DNA of 64,000 nucleotides from Micromonospora sediminimaris (GTDB taxonomy: Bacteria; Actinomycetota; Actinomycetes; Mycobacteriales; Micromonosporaceae), in assembly GCA_900112325.1 (NCBI GenBank), contig FOLJ01000001.1, forward strand, positions 1 to 64,000. Direction: 5' to 3'. Both the position numbers and the translations under genes were made by a program. Below are positions 38,104 through 48,016 of the stretch, piece after piece. Under the pieces are notes generated by a model. It had not been told where the DNA came from. It made no database searches and saw only the letters and a list, made by a program, of their open reading frames with translations. Within the stretch, counting starts at the first letter, position 1. The number at the start of each line of letters is the position of its first letter.

Positions 38104-40904
38104 CGGGCACCTCCGGTCTCCGGCTGGCCGGTCGGCTGGCCGGTCGGCAGGTCGGTCGGCAGGTCGGTCGGCAGGTCGGTCGGCTGGTTCGGCGGTACGC
38201 CGAGGCGGCGCACCGCGGCCACCACCAGCGCCAGGACCATCAGGTAGATCCCGAGGTCGAACAGCAGCGACGTGGACAGCGACGGCAACGGATCCGGCGT
38301 GTTCAGGGCGAGCGGCGCGAGCAGCGACCGACCTGCGGCGAGCGGCACCAGCGCGGCGACCGTCGCGGTCAGCAGCCCGGCCGCCACCAGTGGCGCCGAC
38401 CTGAGCCGACTCAGCAGTGGTGCGCCGCCGGGGTGCGCCAACTGGCCGAGCCCGACGGCGGTGCCCGCCAGCAGCGCCCCGATGAAGCCGCCGCCGGTCT
38501 CCTCGTGTCCGCGTAGGAACAGCACCGCCGAGGCGAGCAGCATCACCGGTGCGAGCACCCGGTAGGCGAGGCCGAGCACGAGGTCGTCGCCGGCCGTTCC
38601 GGTGCTGGCCGGCTCGACCGGGCGACCGGCGGCAAGCCGGACCAGCCCGAGTGCCACCACCGCGAGCACCACCGCCTCGCCGAGGGTGTCCAGGGCCCGG
38701 AAGTCCACCAGGATGGTGTTGACGACGTTGGCACCGCCGGTCAACGCCTCCGCCCGGTCGAGGTACCACCGGCCAGGGCCGGACACCTGGTCGCGGCCGG
38801 TCAGCACGGCCGTACCGGCGGCGGCCGCGACACCGGTGGCGGCCGCGAGCAGGGCCGCGCCCACGACCGGCCGGCGTCGTCCGACGGGCGCGAGCCGGGG
38901 TGGCTGCTGGCGCAGAGCCAGCATGACGACCACCGCGGTGAGCACCTCCACCAGCATCAGGGTCAACGCCACATCCGGTGCTCCGACGGTCAGGAACCAC
39001 GCCGAGAGCAGCAGCCCCACCACTCCGGTGAGGCCGATCGCCGCCAGCGCGGAGCGCGCCACCAGCAGCCCGGCGAGCGCCGTCACGAGCATCCCCAGCA
39101 GCAGCCAGTCGCCGGGCCGGGCCGGGTCGCCATCACCCAGGCCGGCCGGGACGTCGGTCAGCGTCACCGCCGCGACCGTGGCCAGGGCCACCGTCGCCAG
39201 CAACGGCCGGGCCAGGTACGGTGCCGGCCCCGGCGCGTGCGCGGTCCGGGCGACGAACGAGCCCGCATGCAGCAGCGCCTGCCGGGCGCGCTCGAACAAC
39301 TCGGCGAACGGCGGGATGGTGGGTACGGACCGAAGCCACCGGTCCACCCGGACCCGGCCGAGGAACATCAGGACGCCCAGCAGCACGGTGAGCACGCTCA
39401 GCCCCAACGCCGGGGTGAAGCCGTGCCAGAAGGCCAGATAGGGCGGCGTACCCTCCGGGCGGGCATCGTCCGCGGCCCGCTCCACCAGCGGGCTCAGCAC
39501 GGCCACCGTCGGGCCGAGCACGGTCGCGGCCACCGCGGCCACCGCGGCCGGGGCGAGAAACGCCCAGGACGGCTCGCGCAGCTGGCGCTGCCGGGTCGGT
39601 CCCTCCACCATGCCGTGCACCAGGCGGGCCGCGTACGCGAAGGTGAGCACCGAGGCGAGCACCCCGAGCCCGGCCGCGCACCAGCCGAGCCACCCTCCCC
39701 CGTAGGCCCCGCCGAGGGCCTCGAAGATCGCCTCCTTGCCGACGAAGCCGATGGTCGGCGGCAGGCCGGCCATCGACATCGCGGCCAGCGCGGTGAGCCA
39801 GACCGTCGCCGGCATCACCCGGTGCAGCCCCGCCAGTTCCCGCACGTCGCGGCTGCCCGCCTGGTGGTCGATGATGCCGACCAGCATGAACAGGGTCGCC
39901 TTGAACAGCGCGTGGGCGACGGTGTAGAGGATCGCCGCCGCGTCGGCGTCCGGGGTGCCAACGCCGATCACCCCGACCAGCAGGCCGAGCTGACTGACCG
40001 TGGAGTACGCCAGCAGCGCCTTCAGGTCGTACTGGCGCAGCGCGAGCAGCGCGCCGAGGATCGCGGTGAGCAGGCCGACGGCGATCAGGGTGCCGTTCCA
40101 CGCCCAGGAGCCGCCGAACACCGCCGAGAAGCGCATCAGCAGGTAGATGCCGGCCTTCACCATCGTCGCCGCGTGCAGGTACGCGCTCACCGGCGTGATC
40201 GCCACCATCGCACCGGGCAGCCAGAAATGGAACGGCAGCTGCGCGGACTTGGTGAACGCCGCGACGATGATCAGCGTCCCCACCACCCAGGCCGGTACGC
40301 CGCTCAGTCGCTCCGGCTCGGCCACGATGGTGTCCAGGCTGGTGGTGCCGAGGTGCACTGCCAACAGCACGATCGCGGTCAGCAGCGCGAGACCGCCGGC
40401 GACGGTGACCAGCAGCGCCTGCACGGCCGGTCCGGTGGCCGCCGGCCGACCGCCCTGCCCGATCAGGACGAAGGAGAGGATCGAGGTGAGTTCCCAGAAG
40501 ACGAAGAGCACCAGCAGGTCGTCGGCGAGGACCAGGCCCAGCATCGCGGCGGCGAAGAGGGTCATCGTCACGTACACCCGCTCCTGCTCGGCCTCGCTGC
40601 CGTCGAGGTAGCGGGGGCAGTAGGCCATGATGAGCGCGCCCACCCCGAGCGCCAGCAGCGCGAAGACCAACCCCAGCGCGTCCATCCGCAACGCGGCGTG
40701 GACCGCCAGGCCGGGCAGCCACCGCCAGGCCACGGTGACTTCCCGGTCGTCGAGGATCACCGGCAACCGGGTGAGCAGCAGCGCAGCCGCGACGAGATAG
40801 CCGGCGGCCAGCGGATAGCCGGCGTCACGGCCGAAGCGCCGCACCAGCAGCGGTACGCAGACCGCCAGGCCGACCTGCCAGGCGAGCGTGGCGGCGAGGA
40901 TCAC
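38100..40904 (-). CDS. mnhA: Mrp antiporter subunit A fused to subunit B
   Basis: Large subunit (934 aa). The first ~500 residues are the NuoL-like proton channel (LVFWELTSILSFVLIGQGG; TKSAQLPFHFWLPGAMVAITPVSAYLHAATMVKAGIYLL, cited in part). A MnhA-specific middle follows. The C-terminus holds the DUF4040/MnhB-type module (LVEVLTAVVVMLALRQQPPRLAP; GHEETGGGFIGALLAGTAVGLGQLA). No separate mnhB exists, so A and B are fused. The tail is a Pro-Thr-Asp/Gly repeat encoded by 12-bp tandem units. GTG 40904 has AGGAGG about 10 nt upstream and is preferred over farther in-frame codons. Confidence 0.93.
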   Translation of the reverse strand: MILAATLAWQVGLAVCVPLLVRRFGRDAGYPLAAGYLVAAALLLTRLPVILDDREVTVAWRWLPGLAVHAALRMDALGLVFALLALGVGALIMAYCPRYLDGSEAEQERVYVTMTLFAAAMLGLVLADDLLVLFVFWELTSILSFVLIGQGGRPAATGPAVQALLVTVAGGLALLTAIVLLAVHLGTTSLDTIVAEPERLSGVPAWVVGTLIIVAAFTKSAQLPFHFWLPGAMVAITPVSAYLHAATMVKAGIYLLMRFSAVFGGSWAWNGTLIAVGLLTAILGALLALRQYDLKALLAYSTVSQLGLLVGVIGVGTPDADAAAILYTVAHALFKATLFMLVGIIDHQAGSRDVRELAGLHRVMPATVWLTALAAMSMAGLPPTIGFVGKEAIFEALGGAYGGGWLGWCAAGLGVLASVLTFAYAARLVHGMVEGPTRQRQLREPSWAFLAPAAVAAVAATVLGPTVAVLSPLVERAADDARPEGTPPYLAFWHGFTPALGLSVLTVLLGVLMFLGRVRVDRWLRSVPTIPPFAELFERARQALLHAGSFVARTAHAPGPAPYLARPLLATVALATVAAVTLTDVPAGLGDGDPARPGDWLLLGMLVTALAGLLVARSALAAIGLTGVVGLLLSAWFLTVGAPDVALTLMLVEVLTAVVVMLALRQQPPRLAPVGRRRPVVGAALLAAATGVAAAAGTAVLTGRDQVSGPGRWYLDRAEALTGGANVVNTILVDFRALDTLGEAVVLAVVALGLVRLAAGRPVEPASTGTAGDDLVLGLAYRVLAPVMLLASAVLFLRGHEETGGGFIGALLAGTAVGLGQLAHPGGAPLLSRLRSAPLVAAGLLTATVAALVPLAAGRSLLAPLALNTPDPLPSLSTSLLFDLGIYLMVLALVVAAVRRLGVPPNQPTDLPTDLPTDLPTGQPTGQPETGGAR
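38130..38189. repeat. 12-bp tandem repeat in the 3' end of mnhA
   Basis: Five units of GGTCGGCAGGTC-type sequence, the middle three identical (38142-38177). They encode Pro-Thr-Asp-Leu / Pro-Thr-Gly-Gln tetrapeptides in the C-terminal tail of MnhA. Unit length is a multiple of three, so copy-number changes would keep the reading frame. Confidence 0.9.
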
Positions 40905-41158
40905 CTCGTCATGTCCTCCTGTCCGGCAGGCGGATTCGGGCCCGCTTACCCGGCAGAACCGATGACATGCGCTGTGTGAATGACAAATCACTGCGTAAGC
41001 GCTCAAACACCTGCGGCGGTCGGCGTTGACGACAAACATGGTTAGCCTGAGAGGCCAGTGAGATTGCCGCGGCACATGAGGCTCACACGTCGCGAACGAA
41101 ACGGCGGGGCCAGGTGCTCTTGTAGAGAGCTGCCGTGACGGCGACGAGGAGGAGGCCC
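40905..41158. promoter_or_regulatory. divergent promoter region between mnhA and the MoxR gene
   Basis: 254 bp without a gene, AT-richer than its surroundings in 40960-41045. On the plus strand TTGACG (41025-41030) and GTTAGCCTGAG just downstream suggest promoter elements toward moxR, but the spacing (11 bp) is too short for a normal pair, so only the -10-like TAGCCT is credible. No clear promoter for mnhA could be fixed. No terminator is seen. Confidence 0.35.
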
Positions 41159-42211
<1,053 letters not shown>

Positions 42212-42212
42212 C

Positions 42213-43511
42213 GTGCGTGACGGGCTGCGCGGGCTGACCACCCGCGGCCGCTCCTTCCTGGCCGCGGCGGTGGCGGCGGCCATCTCCGCCGGCATCCTCG
42301 GCGAGAAGGACCTGCTGCGGGTGGCCGTGCTGCTGGCCGTCCTGCCGCTGCTCGCCGCGCTGTACGTCGGCCGCAGCCGCTACAAGCTCGCCTGCCACCG
42401 GTCGCTGGAACCGCACCGGGTGCCGGTCGGCGCGACCGCCCGGGTGGTGCTGCGCCTGCAGAACATGTCCCGGCTGCCCACCGGCACCCTGCTGCTGGAG
42501 GACCGGCTTCCGTACGCCCTCGGCAGCCGCCCCCGGGTGGTGCTGGAACGTCTCGGCGCGCACCAGGCCAGCTCCGTGGCGTACACGGTGCGCGCCGACG
42601 TGCGCGGCCGGTACGAGGTGGGGCCGCTGGTGGTCCGGATGACCGACCCCTTCGGCCTCTGCGAACTCAGCCGCGCCTTCCCCGGTACCGACCGGCTCAC
42701 CGTCGTTCCGCAGGTGGTCCCACTGCCGTCGGTGCGGCTGCCCGGCGAGTACGCCGGCAGCGGTGAGAGTCGGGCCCGCTCGGTGGCGGTGCACGGCGAG
42801 GACGATGCGGCCACCCGGGAGTACCGGCGCGGCGACGACCTGCGCCGGGTGCACTGGAAGTCGACCGCGCGCACCGGCGAGCTGATGGTGCGCCGGGAGG
42901 AGCAGCCCTGGGAGAGCCGGGCGACGGTGCTGCTGGACACCCGCGCGTACGGGCATCAGGGCGACGGTCCGACCGCGAGCTTCGAGTGGGCGGTCTCGGC
43001 CGCCGCCAGCATCGCGGTGCACCTGCGGCAGGCCGGGTACAAGCTGCGCCTGGTCACCGGCTCGGGCGCGGACGTCGACGCCACCGAGGGCGCCGGCGAC
43101 GGCCTGCTGCTCGACCAGCTCGCGGAGGTCCGGCTCGATCAGCGGGTCGAGATCACCACTCTGGTGCAGCACGTACGGCAACGCGCCGACGGCGGGCTGA
43201 TCATCGGGCTGTTCGGGTCGCTGAGCACCGCCGAGGCGGAGCTGTTGGCCGGGTTGCGCGCCAATGGCGCCACCTGTGTCTGCTTCCTGTTGGACAGCTC
43301 CGCCTGGTTGAACCTGCCGACGCCCGCGCGGGCCGAGGCCGATCAGGCACACGACAACGCGGCGCTGGCGCTGCTGCATTCCGGCTGGCGGGTGATCGGC
43401 GTCGATCACGGCGGCCGGCTGGCGGCGCTCTGGCCACAGGCGGGGCGGGGCTCGCAGGGGTTCGCGCTGCGCGCGGCGATGGCCGAGACCGTGGCCGGTG
43501 GCGTGCGATGA
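42213..43511 (+). CDS. DUF58 protein
   Basis: Membrane-anchored protein (432 aa) with two N-terminal helices (about 13-30 and 38-55), a beta-rich extracytoplasmic-type part, and the DUF58 signature ATREYRRGDDLRRVHWKSTARTGELMVRREEQP, which belongs to a vWA-like fold. It is the usual partner of MoxR ATPases. GTG 42213 has GGAGG 7 nt upstream and starts 1 base after the MoxR stop. Confidence 0.92.
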   Translation: MRDGLRGLTTRGRSFLAAAVAAAISAGILGEKDLLRVAVLLAVLPLLAALYVGRSRYKLACHRSLEPHRVPVGATARVVLRLQNMSRLPTGTLLLEDRLPYALGSRPRVVLERLGAHQASSVAYTVRADVRGRYEVGPLVVRMTDPFGLCELSRAFPGTDRLTVVPQVVPLPSVRLPGEYAGSGESRARSVAVHGEDDAATREYRRGDDLRRVHWKSTARTGELMVRREEQPWESRATVLLDTRAYGHQGDGPTASFEWAVSAAASIAVHLRQAGYKLRLVTGSGADVDATEGAGDGLLLDQLAEVRLDQRVEITTLVQHVRQRADGGLIIGLFGSLSTAEAELLAGLRANGATCVCFLLDSSAWLNLPTPARAEADQAHDNAALALLHSGWRVIGVDHGGRLAALWPQAGRGSQGFALRAAMAETVAGGVR

Positions 43512-43527
43512 ACGGAAGGTCCCCCTC

Positions 43528-45999
43528 ATGATCGCCCATCGGAATCTGGGCCTGGTGGCCGCCGGCGCGACCTTGCTCGCGGCAGCGCCACTGTCGGCCA
43601 TCTTCGAACGCTGGACGTGGCTGGTCCAGGCGGTCATCGCGGTGGCCGCGGTGGCAGCCGCCGCGTCGCTGGCCCGGCTCGGCCGGACCCCGCTGTGGGT
43701 GCAGATCCTGGCCATGGTCGGCGGTCTCACCCTGGCCCTGACCTGGCTGTTCCCCAGCGGCTCCGAACTGCTCGCGGTGCTGCCCACCCCGGCCACCTTC
43801 GGGCACTTCGCCGAGTTGCTCGGCAACTCGGTCGAGGACATGCGCTCCCACGGCGTGAAGGTCCCGGACACCGACCCGCTGCTGTTCATCACCGTGCTCG
43901 GCATCGGCGGAGTGGCGGTGCTGGTGGACGTGCTCTGCGTCGGGCTGCGCCGCCCCGCTCTGGCCGGGCTGCCCATGCTGGCCATCTACTCGGTGCCGGT
44001 CGCGGTCTACGTGGACAGCGTCCCGCCGGTGCCGTTCGCGATCGGCGCCGCCGGTTTCCTGTGGCTGCTGGTCACCGACAACGTGGACCGGGTCCGTCGG
44101 TTCGGCCGGCGGTTCACCGGAGACGGCCGCGACGTCGATGTCTGGGAGTCGTCCCCGCTGGCCGCCGCCGGCCGGCGACTCGCGGTGGTGGGCCTCGCAC
44201 TCGCCGTACTGGTTCCGTTGGCCGTGCCGGGAATGACCGCCGGCTTGATGACCACGCTCAACTCCGGCCCCGGCTCCGGCATCGGTCCCGGGTTCGGTGG
44301 CTCCCCGGGCCGGGTCGACCTCTTCGCCGCGCTCAGTGGCCAGCTCAACCAGTCCCAGGTGACCGACCTGGTGACGGTCACCACCACCGAGGAGGAGCCG
44401 TTCTATCTGCGCTTCGGGGTCGCCGACGACCTGCGTACCGACGGCTTCCGGGTGCGCGGGCCCAACGGTAGGCGGGTCACCGGCGACCTGCCCGATCCCT
44501 CGGGGCGGTCGGCGCCGGGCATCCAGCGCACCCGGCAACGGGCCACCGTGCAGGTGAGCCGCGAGCTGAACATGCCGCTGTTGCCGGTCTACGCCGAACC
44601 GGTCAGCTTCGCCGAGCTGGGCAACAACTGGTTCTACGACCCGAACCTGCAGGTCGTCTTCTCCAACCGGGAGAACTCCCGGGGCAAGGAGTACTCCTTC
44701 GACTACGTACGCTCGTCGTATAGTCCGCAGGCGCTGCGGCGGGCTCAGCCGCTGCCGGCGGACCTGCCGCTGCGCCGGCAGCAGACCGTGACGCCGGACG
44801 TGCCGGAGGTCCGGGCCCTGGTGGAGGACCTGATCCGGGGCGCGCGCACCGAGTACGACAAGGTGCGAGCCATCTACAACTACTTCTCCGAGGACAACGG
44901 CTTCAGCTACCGGCTCAGCACCGAGCAGGGCAGCAGCGGCGAGGCGATTCTCGACTTCCTGGAGAACAAGGTCGGCTACTGCCAGCAGTACGCCGCAGCG
45001 CTGGCCTGGATGGTCCGCGACGCGGGCATCCCGGCCCGGGTCGCCTTCGGGTTCACCAACGGCAGCCGCCGCAGCGACGACACCCTCACCCTGACCAACC
45101 GCAATCTGCACGCCTGGACCGAGGTCTACTTCGACCAGATCGGCTGGGTGCCGTTCGACGCCACCCCGGCCTACGGCGTGCCGGGCTCGACCCGCTCGGC
45201 GTGGGCACCGGACGTGGACGCCCCGGAGGAGAGCACGCCGCAGGGCGGCAGCGCGGACACGCCCGAGGAGACGGATCCTTCGGCCGAGGCGGAGCAGGGA
45301 CCGAACCAGTTCGAGGAGGGCGAGGACCCGGGTGCGGCGGTCGGCTCCGACACTCCCGCCGCGCAGACGCCAGTCTGGCCGTGGCTGGTCGCCGCCAGCG
45401 TCCTGACGCTGCTGGTCCTGCTCGCCGTACCCGCACTGCGCCGACTCGCGCTGCGCCGCCGTCGGGGCCGGCCGGCACCGGCGGTGCGGGCGGTCGACGC
45501 GCCGGACGCGGACCCGTCGGCGACCGGTCAACCGGTCGTGGTGGTCGCCACCGATCCGGACCGGGCACGAGCCGACGCGCACGCCGCCTGGGACGAGCTG
45601 ATCGACACGCTTGTCGACTACCGGGTCGGGGTGGATCGGACGGAAACCCCCCGCGCCACGGCGGAGCGGGTGGCCCGGGAGCGCCTGGCCGCGCAGACCG
45701 ACGCCGGCTCGGCGGTACGTCTGCTCGGACGTGCGGAGGAGCGGGCCCGTTACGCCCGGGACCCGTTGACCGGCGAACCGTTGCCGGCGGCCCTACGGAC
45801 GGTGCGCGACGCGCTGGCCGGGCAGGCCGACCGGCGGACCCGGCTGGTGGCGACCATGCTGCCGCCGTCGGTGTTGTCCCGGTGGCGCACCGCGATCGCG
45901 GACAACTCGTCACGACTGGTCAACTCGGCCGGGCAGGTGCGCCGGAGGCTGCTGCGGTTCAGTCCACGTCGGCTGATCGCCAGCCGCGCGGGGCGCTGA
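43528..45999 (+). CDS. TgpA-like membrane transglutaminase
   Basis: Large membrane protein (823 aa): about six helices in the first ~235 residues (DUF3488-like), an extracytoplasmic transglutaminase-like domain with catalytic Cys in KVGYCQQYAAALAW (near 484), His in NLHAWTEVYF (near 527) and Asp in WVPFDATPAYG (near 544), an acidic/Pro-rich stretch, a further helix near 617-640, and a cytoplasmic C-terminus with a DUF4129-like region. ATG 43528 has GGAAGG upstream. Third gene of the MoxR-DUF58-TgpA module; the substrate is not known. Confidence 0.92.
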   Translation: MIAHRNLGLVAAGATLLAAAPLSAIFERWTWLVQAVIAVAAVAAAASLARLGRTPLWVQILAMVGGLTLALTWLFPSGSELLAVLPTPATFGHFAELLGNSVEDMRSHGVKVPDTDPLLFITVLGIGGVAVLVDVLCVGLRRPALAGLPMLAIYSVPVAVYVDSVPPVPFAIGAAGFLWLLVTDNVDRVRRFGRRFTGDGRDVDVWESSPLAAAGRRLAVVGLALAVLVPLAVPGMTAGLMTTLNSGPGSGIGPGFGGSPGRVDLFAALSGQLNQSQVTDLVTVTTTEEEPFYLRFGVADDLRTDGFRVRGPNGRRVTGDLPDPSGRSAPGIQRTRQRATVQVSRELNMPLLPVYAEPVSFAELGNNWFYDPNLQVVFSNRENSRGKEYSFDYVRSSYSPQALRRAQPLPADLPLRRQQTVTPDVPEVRALVEDLIRGARTEYDKVRAIYNYFSEDNGFSYRLSTEQGSSGEAILDFLENKVGYCQQYAAALAWMVRDAGIPARVAFGFTNGSRRSDDTLTLTNRNLHAWTEVYFDQIGWVPFDATPAYGVPGSTRSAWAPDVDAPEESTPQGGSADTPEETDPSAEAEQGPNQFEEGEDPGAAVGSDTPAAQTPVWPWLVAASVLTLLVLLAVPALRRLALRRRRGRPAPAVRAVDAPDADPSATGQPVVVVATDPDRARADAHAAWDELIDTLVDYRVGVDRTETPRATAERVARERLAAQTDAGSAVRLLGRAEERARYARDPLTGEPLPAALRTVRDALAGQADRRTRLVATMLPPSVLSRWRTAIADNSSRLVNSAGQVRRRLLRFSPRRLIASRAGR

Positions 46000-46025
46000 A
46001 CGCGACCCACCCCACCATCCTCACC

Positions 46026-46061
46026 GTCTGCCGGCGACACCCTCGTGGGTCGCCGGCAGAC
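46026..46061. terminator. strong hairpin after the transglutaminase gene
   Basis: Perfect 13-bp stem GTCTGCCGGCGAC (46026-46038) with its complement at 46049-46061 and a 10-nt loop, 27 bp after the transglutaminase stop. No T run follows, as is common in high-GC terminators. It probably ends the moxR operon. Confidence 0.65.
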
Positions 46062-46152
46062 GCGCCTACCGGCAACCGGCCGGGTGACAGCCGACAGCGG
46101 CAGGAGGGCAACGCGAAGCCTCACCCGGTGCCCTGGCCGTTTGCGCGCCACT

Positions 46153-46177
46153 CACCCCGGGCGGTCGGCCCGGGGTG
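46153..46177. terminator. second hairpin before the DUF3040 gene end
   Basis: Ten-bp perfect stem CACCCCGGGC (46153-46162) and GCCCGGGGTG (46168-46177), 5-nt loop, 30 bp beyond the stop of the converging minus-strand gene. It probably terminates that gene; with the hairpin at 46026-46061 it insulates the two converging operons. The remaining part of the 208-bp gap shows nothing. Confidence 0.6.
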
Positions 46178-46207
46178 ACGTGCTTCCTCGTCAACGGCGG
46201 AACGGGG

Positions 46208-46603
46208 TCAGCGGTGCCCCTCCGGGCGCTGCCGCCACCGGTCCTCCATCCGGTCGAGGAAACCCGACCTCCGGCCGGCACGACCTCTGGGCCGGCGACG
46301 ACTCGCCGTGCCCCCGACGACGTGCAGGTCGGGTGACTGCGCCCGACGGTGCGACTGCACCGCGAACGCGGCCGAGGCCAACATGACAACGAATCCCGCC
46401 ACTGCCAGCGGCGGAGTCTTGATCACCGCGCCATAGACCAGCAACGCCAGGCCAGCGATGATCAGGCCGGCAGCGACGAGCAGGCGACGCCGCGCGTGGA
46501 AGCGCGGATCGCTGGCGCGCACCGCCGAGGCGAACTTGGGGTCCTCGGCAAGCGACCGCTCGATCTGCTCGAACAGCCGCTGCTCGTGCTCCGAGAGCGG
46601 CAC
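46208..46603 (-). CDS. DUF3040 membrane protein
   Basis: Small membrane protein (131 aa) with the DUF3040 opening MPLSEHEQRLFEQIERSLAEDPKFASAVR and two transmembrane helices (about 40-60 and 64-83), then a basic tail. The function is unknown. DUF3040 genes are often found near dinB in actinobacteria, as here. GTG 46603 follows GGAGGAG closely. Confidence 0.92.
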   Translation of the reverse strand: MPLSEHEQRLFEQIERSLAEDPKFASAVRASDPRFHARRRLLVAAGLIIAGLALLVYGAVIKTPPLAVAGFVVMLASAAFAVQSHRRAQSPDLHVVGGTASRRRPRGRAGRRSGFLDRMEDRWRQRPEGHR

Positions 46604-46718
46604 GGCACTCCTCCCCGGTCACGTTGGTCGGTCCGGTCGGACCGACAGACCGTGGCAGCCAACCGGCTGCTTACCCGCAAGTCTACGAGGGCCCTCGCGC
46701 GTCGGAAAGCGGGACGAC

Positions 46719-47978
46719 CTACGGCCGGGTCGGATTTTCATTTCGTCGGGGATCGCGCCCGGTGAGAAGACTGGCCGGTCCTATGACGGACCGCCCGAAA
46801 CGGGCAGCCGCCGCGTCGGCCGCCACCTCCGCCTCCCGCCAGCCCCGCTCCGGCTGGCCGAGGGCGAGTTGCTGCGGCGTCTGGTCCGCCGCGGTCAATC
46901 CTTCCGCCCGGACCCCGAGCAGGCGAATCCGCTCACCTGGATCCAGCGCGGTGTAGAGCGCCCAGGACGTGTCGAACATCTCCCGAGCCACGTCGGTGGG
47001 CACGTCCAGGGTGCGTGCCCGGCTCACCGTGCGGAAGTCGGCGGTCCGCACCTTGAGTGAGACCGTCCGCCCCACCTGCCCGCTGGCTCGTAACCGGGCG
47101 CCGACCTTCTCGGCCAGGGCGAGCAGCGTACGACGGATCTCGGCCGGATCGTCGACATCCACGTCGAAGGTGACCTCCGCGCCGATCGACTTCTCGGCCT
47201 GCTCCGGGCTGACCCGGCGCGGGTCACGGCCCCAGGACAGCTCGTGCAGGTGCGCGGCGGCCGCCTCGCCGAGCGCGGTCCGCAGCATGCCCAGCGGCGC
47301 CTGCGCGAGGTCGCCGACGGTACGCAGACCGAGTCGTAGCAGTGCCTGCTCGGAACGCTCCCCCACCCCCCACAGCGCGGCGACCGGTAGCGGGTGGAGG
47401 AACTCGAGCACCCGGTCGGCCGGCACCACGAGCAGACCGTCGGGCTTCGCCCGGGTCGAGCCGAGCTTGGCCACGAATTTGCTCGGCGCGACCCCGACCG
47501 AGCAGGTCAGCCCCTGCTCCTCGGCGACCCGCTCGCGGATGCGACGGGCGATCGTCGCCGGCCGACCGAACAGTCGCCGGGCACCTGCGACGTCCAGGAA
47601 GGCCTCGTCCAGCGAGAGCGGCTCGACCAGCGGCGTGACGTCACGGAAGATCTGCATGACCGCCCGCGAGGCCGCCGAGTAGCTGGCGAAGTCGGGGGCG
47701 AGAAAGACCGCGTGCGGGCAGAGGGCACGGGCCCGCATCGTGGGCATGGCGCTGCGGACGCCGTACCGTCGGGCCTCGTAACTGGCCGAACTGACCACGC
47801 CGCGGGGACCGACCCCGCCGACCACGACGGCCCGGCCGCGCAGCTCGGGGCGGTGACGGACCTCCACCGAGGCGTAGAAGGCGTCCATGTCGACGTGCAG
47901 GATCGGGCACCCGGCGTCGTCGGCGCCGGGCCCGAACCGGGGATCACCGCCCCGGGGTAGCGACTGGCTGCGGCCCAC
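46719..47978 (-). CDS. dinB: DNA polymerase IV (Y family)
   Basis: Error-prone translesion polymerase (419 aa). Catalytic motifs are intact: HVDMDAFYASVE near residues 28-39 and SLDEAFLDV near 121-129, plus SVGVAPSKFVAKLGS and the little-finger domain. The first ~25 residues are a Gly/Arg-rich extension. No beta-clamp motif can be fixed with certainty; QQLALG near the C-terminus is a candidate. GTG 47978 starts it. No LexA box was seen directly upstream. A second, catalytically inactive Y-family protein (ImuB) lies 6 kb away. Confidence 0.95.
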   Translation of the reverse strand: MGRSQSLPRGGDPRFGPGADDAGCPILHVDMDAFYASVEVRHRPELRGRAVVVGGVGPRGVVSSASYEARRYGVRSAMPTMRARALCPHAVFLAPDFASYSAASRAVMQIFRDVTPLVEPLSLDEAFLDVAGARRLFGRPATIARRIRERVAEEQGLTCSVGVAPSKFVAKLGSTRAKPDGLLVVPADRVLEFLHPLPVAALWGVGERSEQALLRLGLRTVGDLAQAPLGMLRTALGEAAAAHLHELSWGRDPRRVSPEQAEKSIGAEVTFDVDVDDPAEIRRTLLALAEKVGARLRASGQVGRTVSLKVRTADFRTVSRARTLDVPTDVAREMFDTSWALYTALDPGERIRLLGVRAEGLTAADQTPQQLALGQPERGWREAEVAADAAAARFGRSVIGPASLLTGRDPRRNENPTRP

Positions 47979-48016
47979 CCGCGCAGGTTAGCCCGCGGGA
48001 GTGACATTCCGGCCGG

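Noticed and set aside
41025..41041. TTGACG and TAGCCT as a promoter pair for the MoxR operon
   Set aside because: Spacing of 11 bp is too short for a sigma-70 type promoter; only the region is reported.
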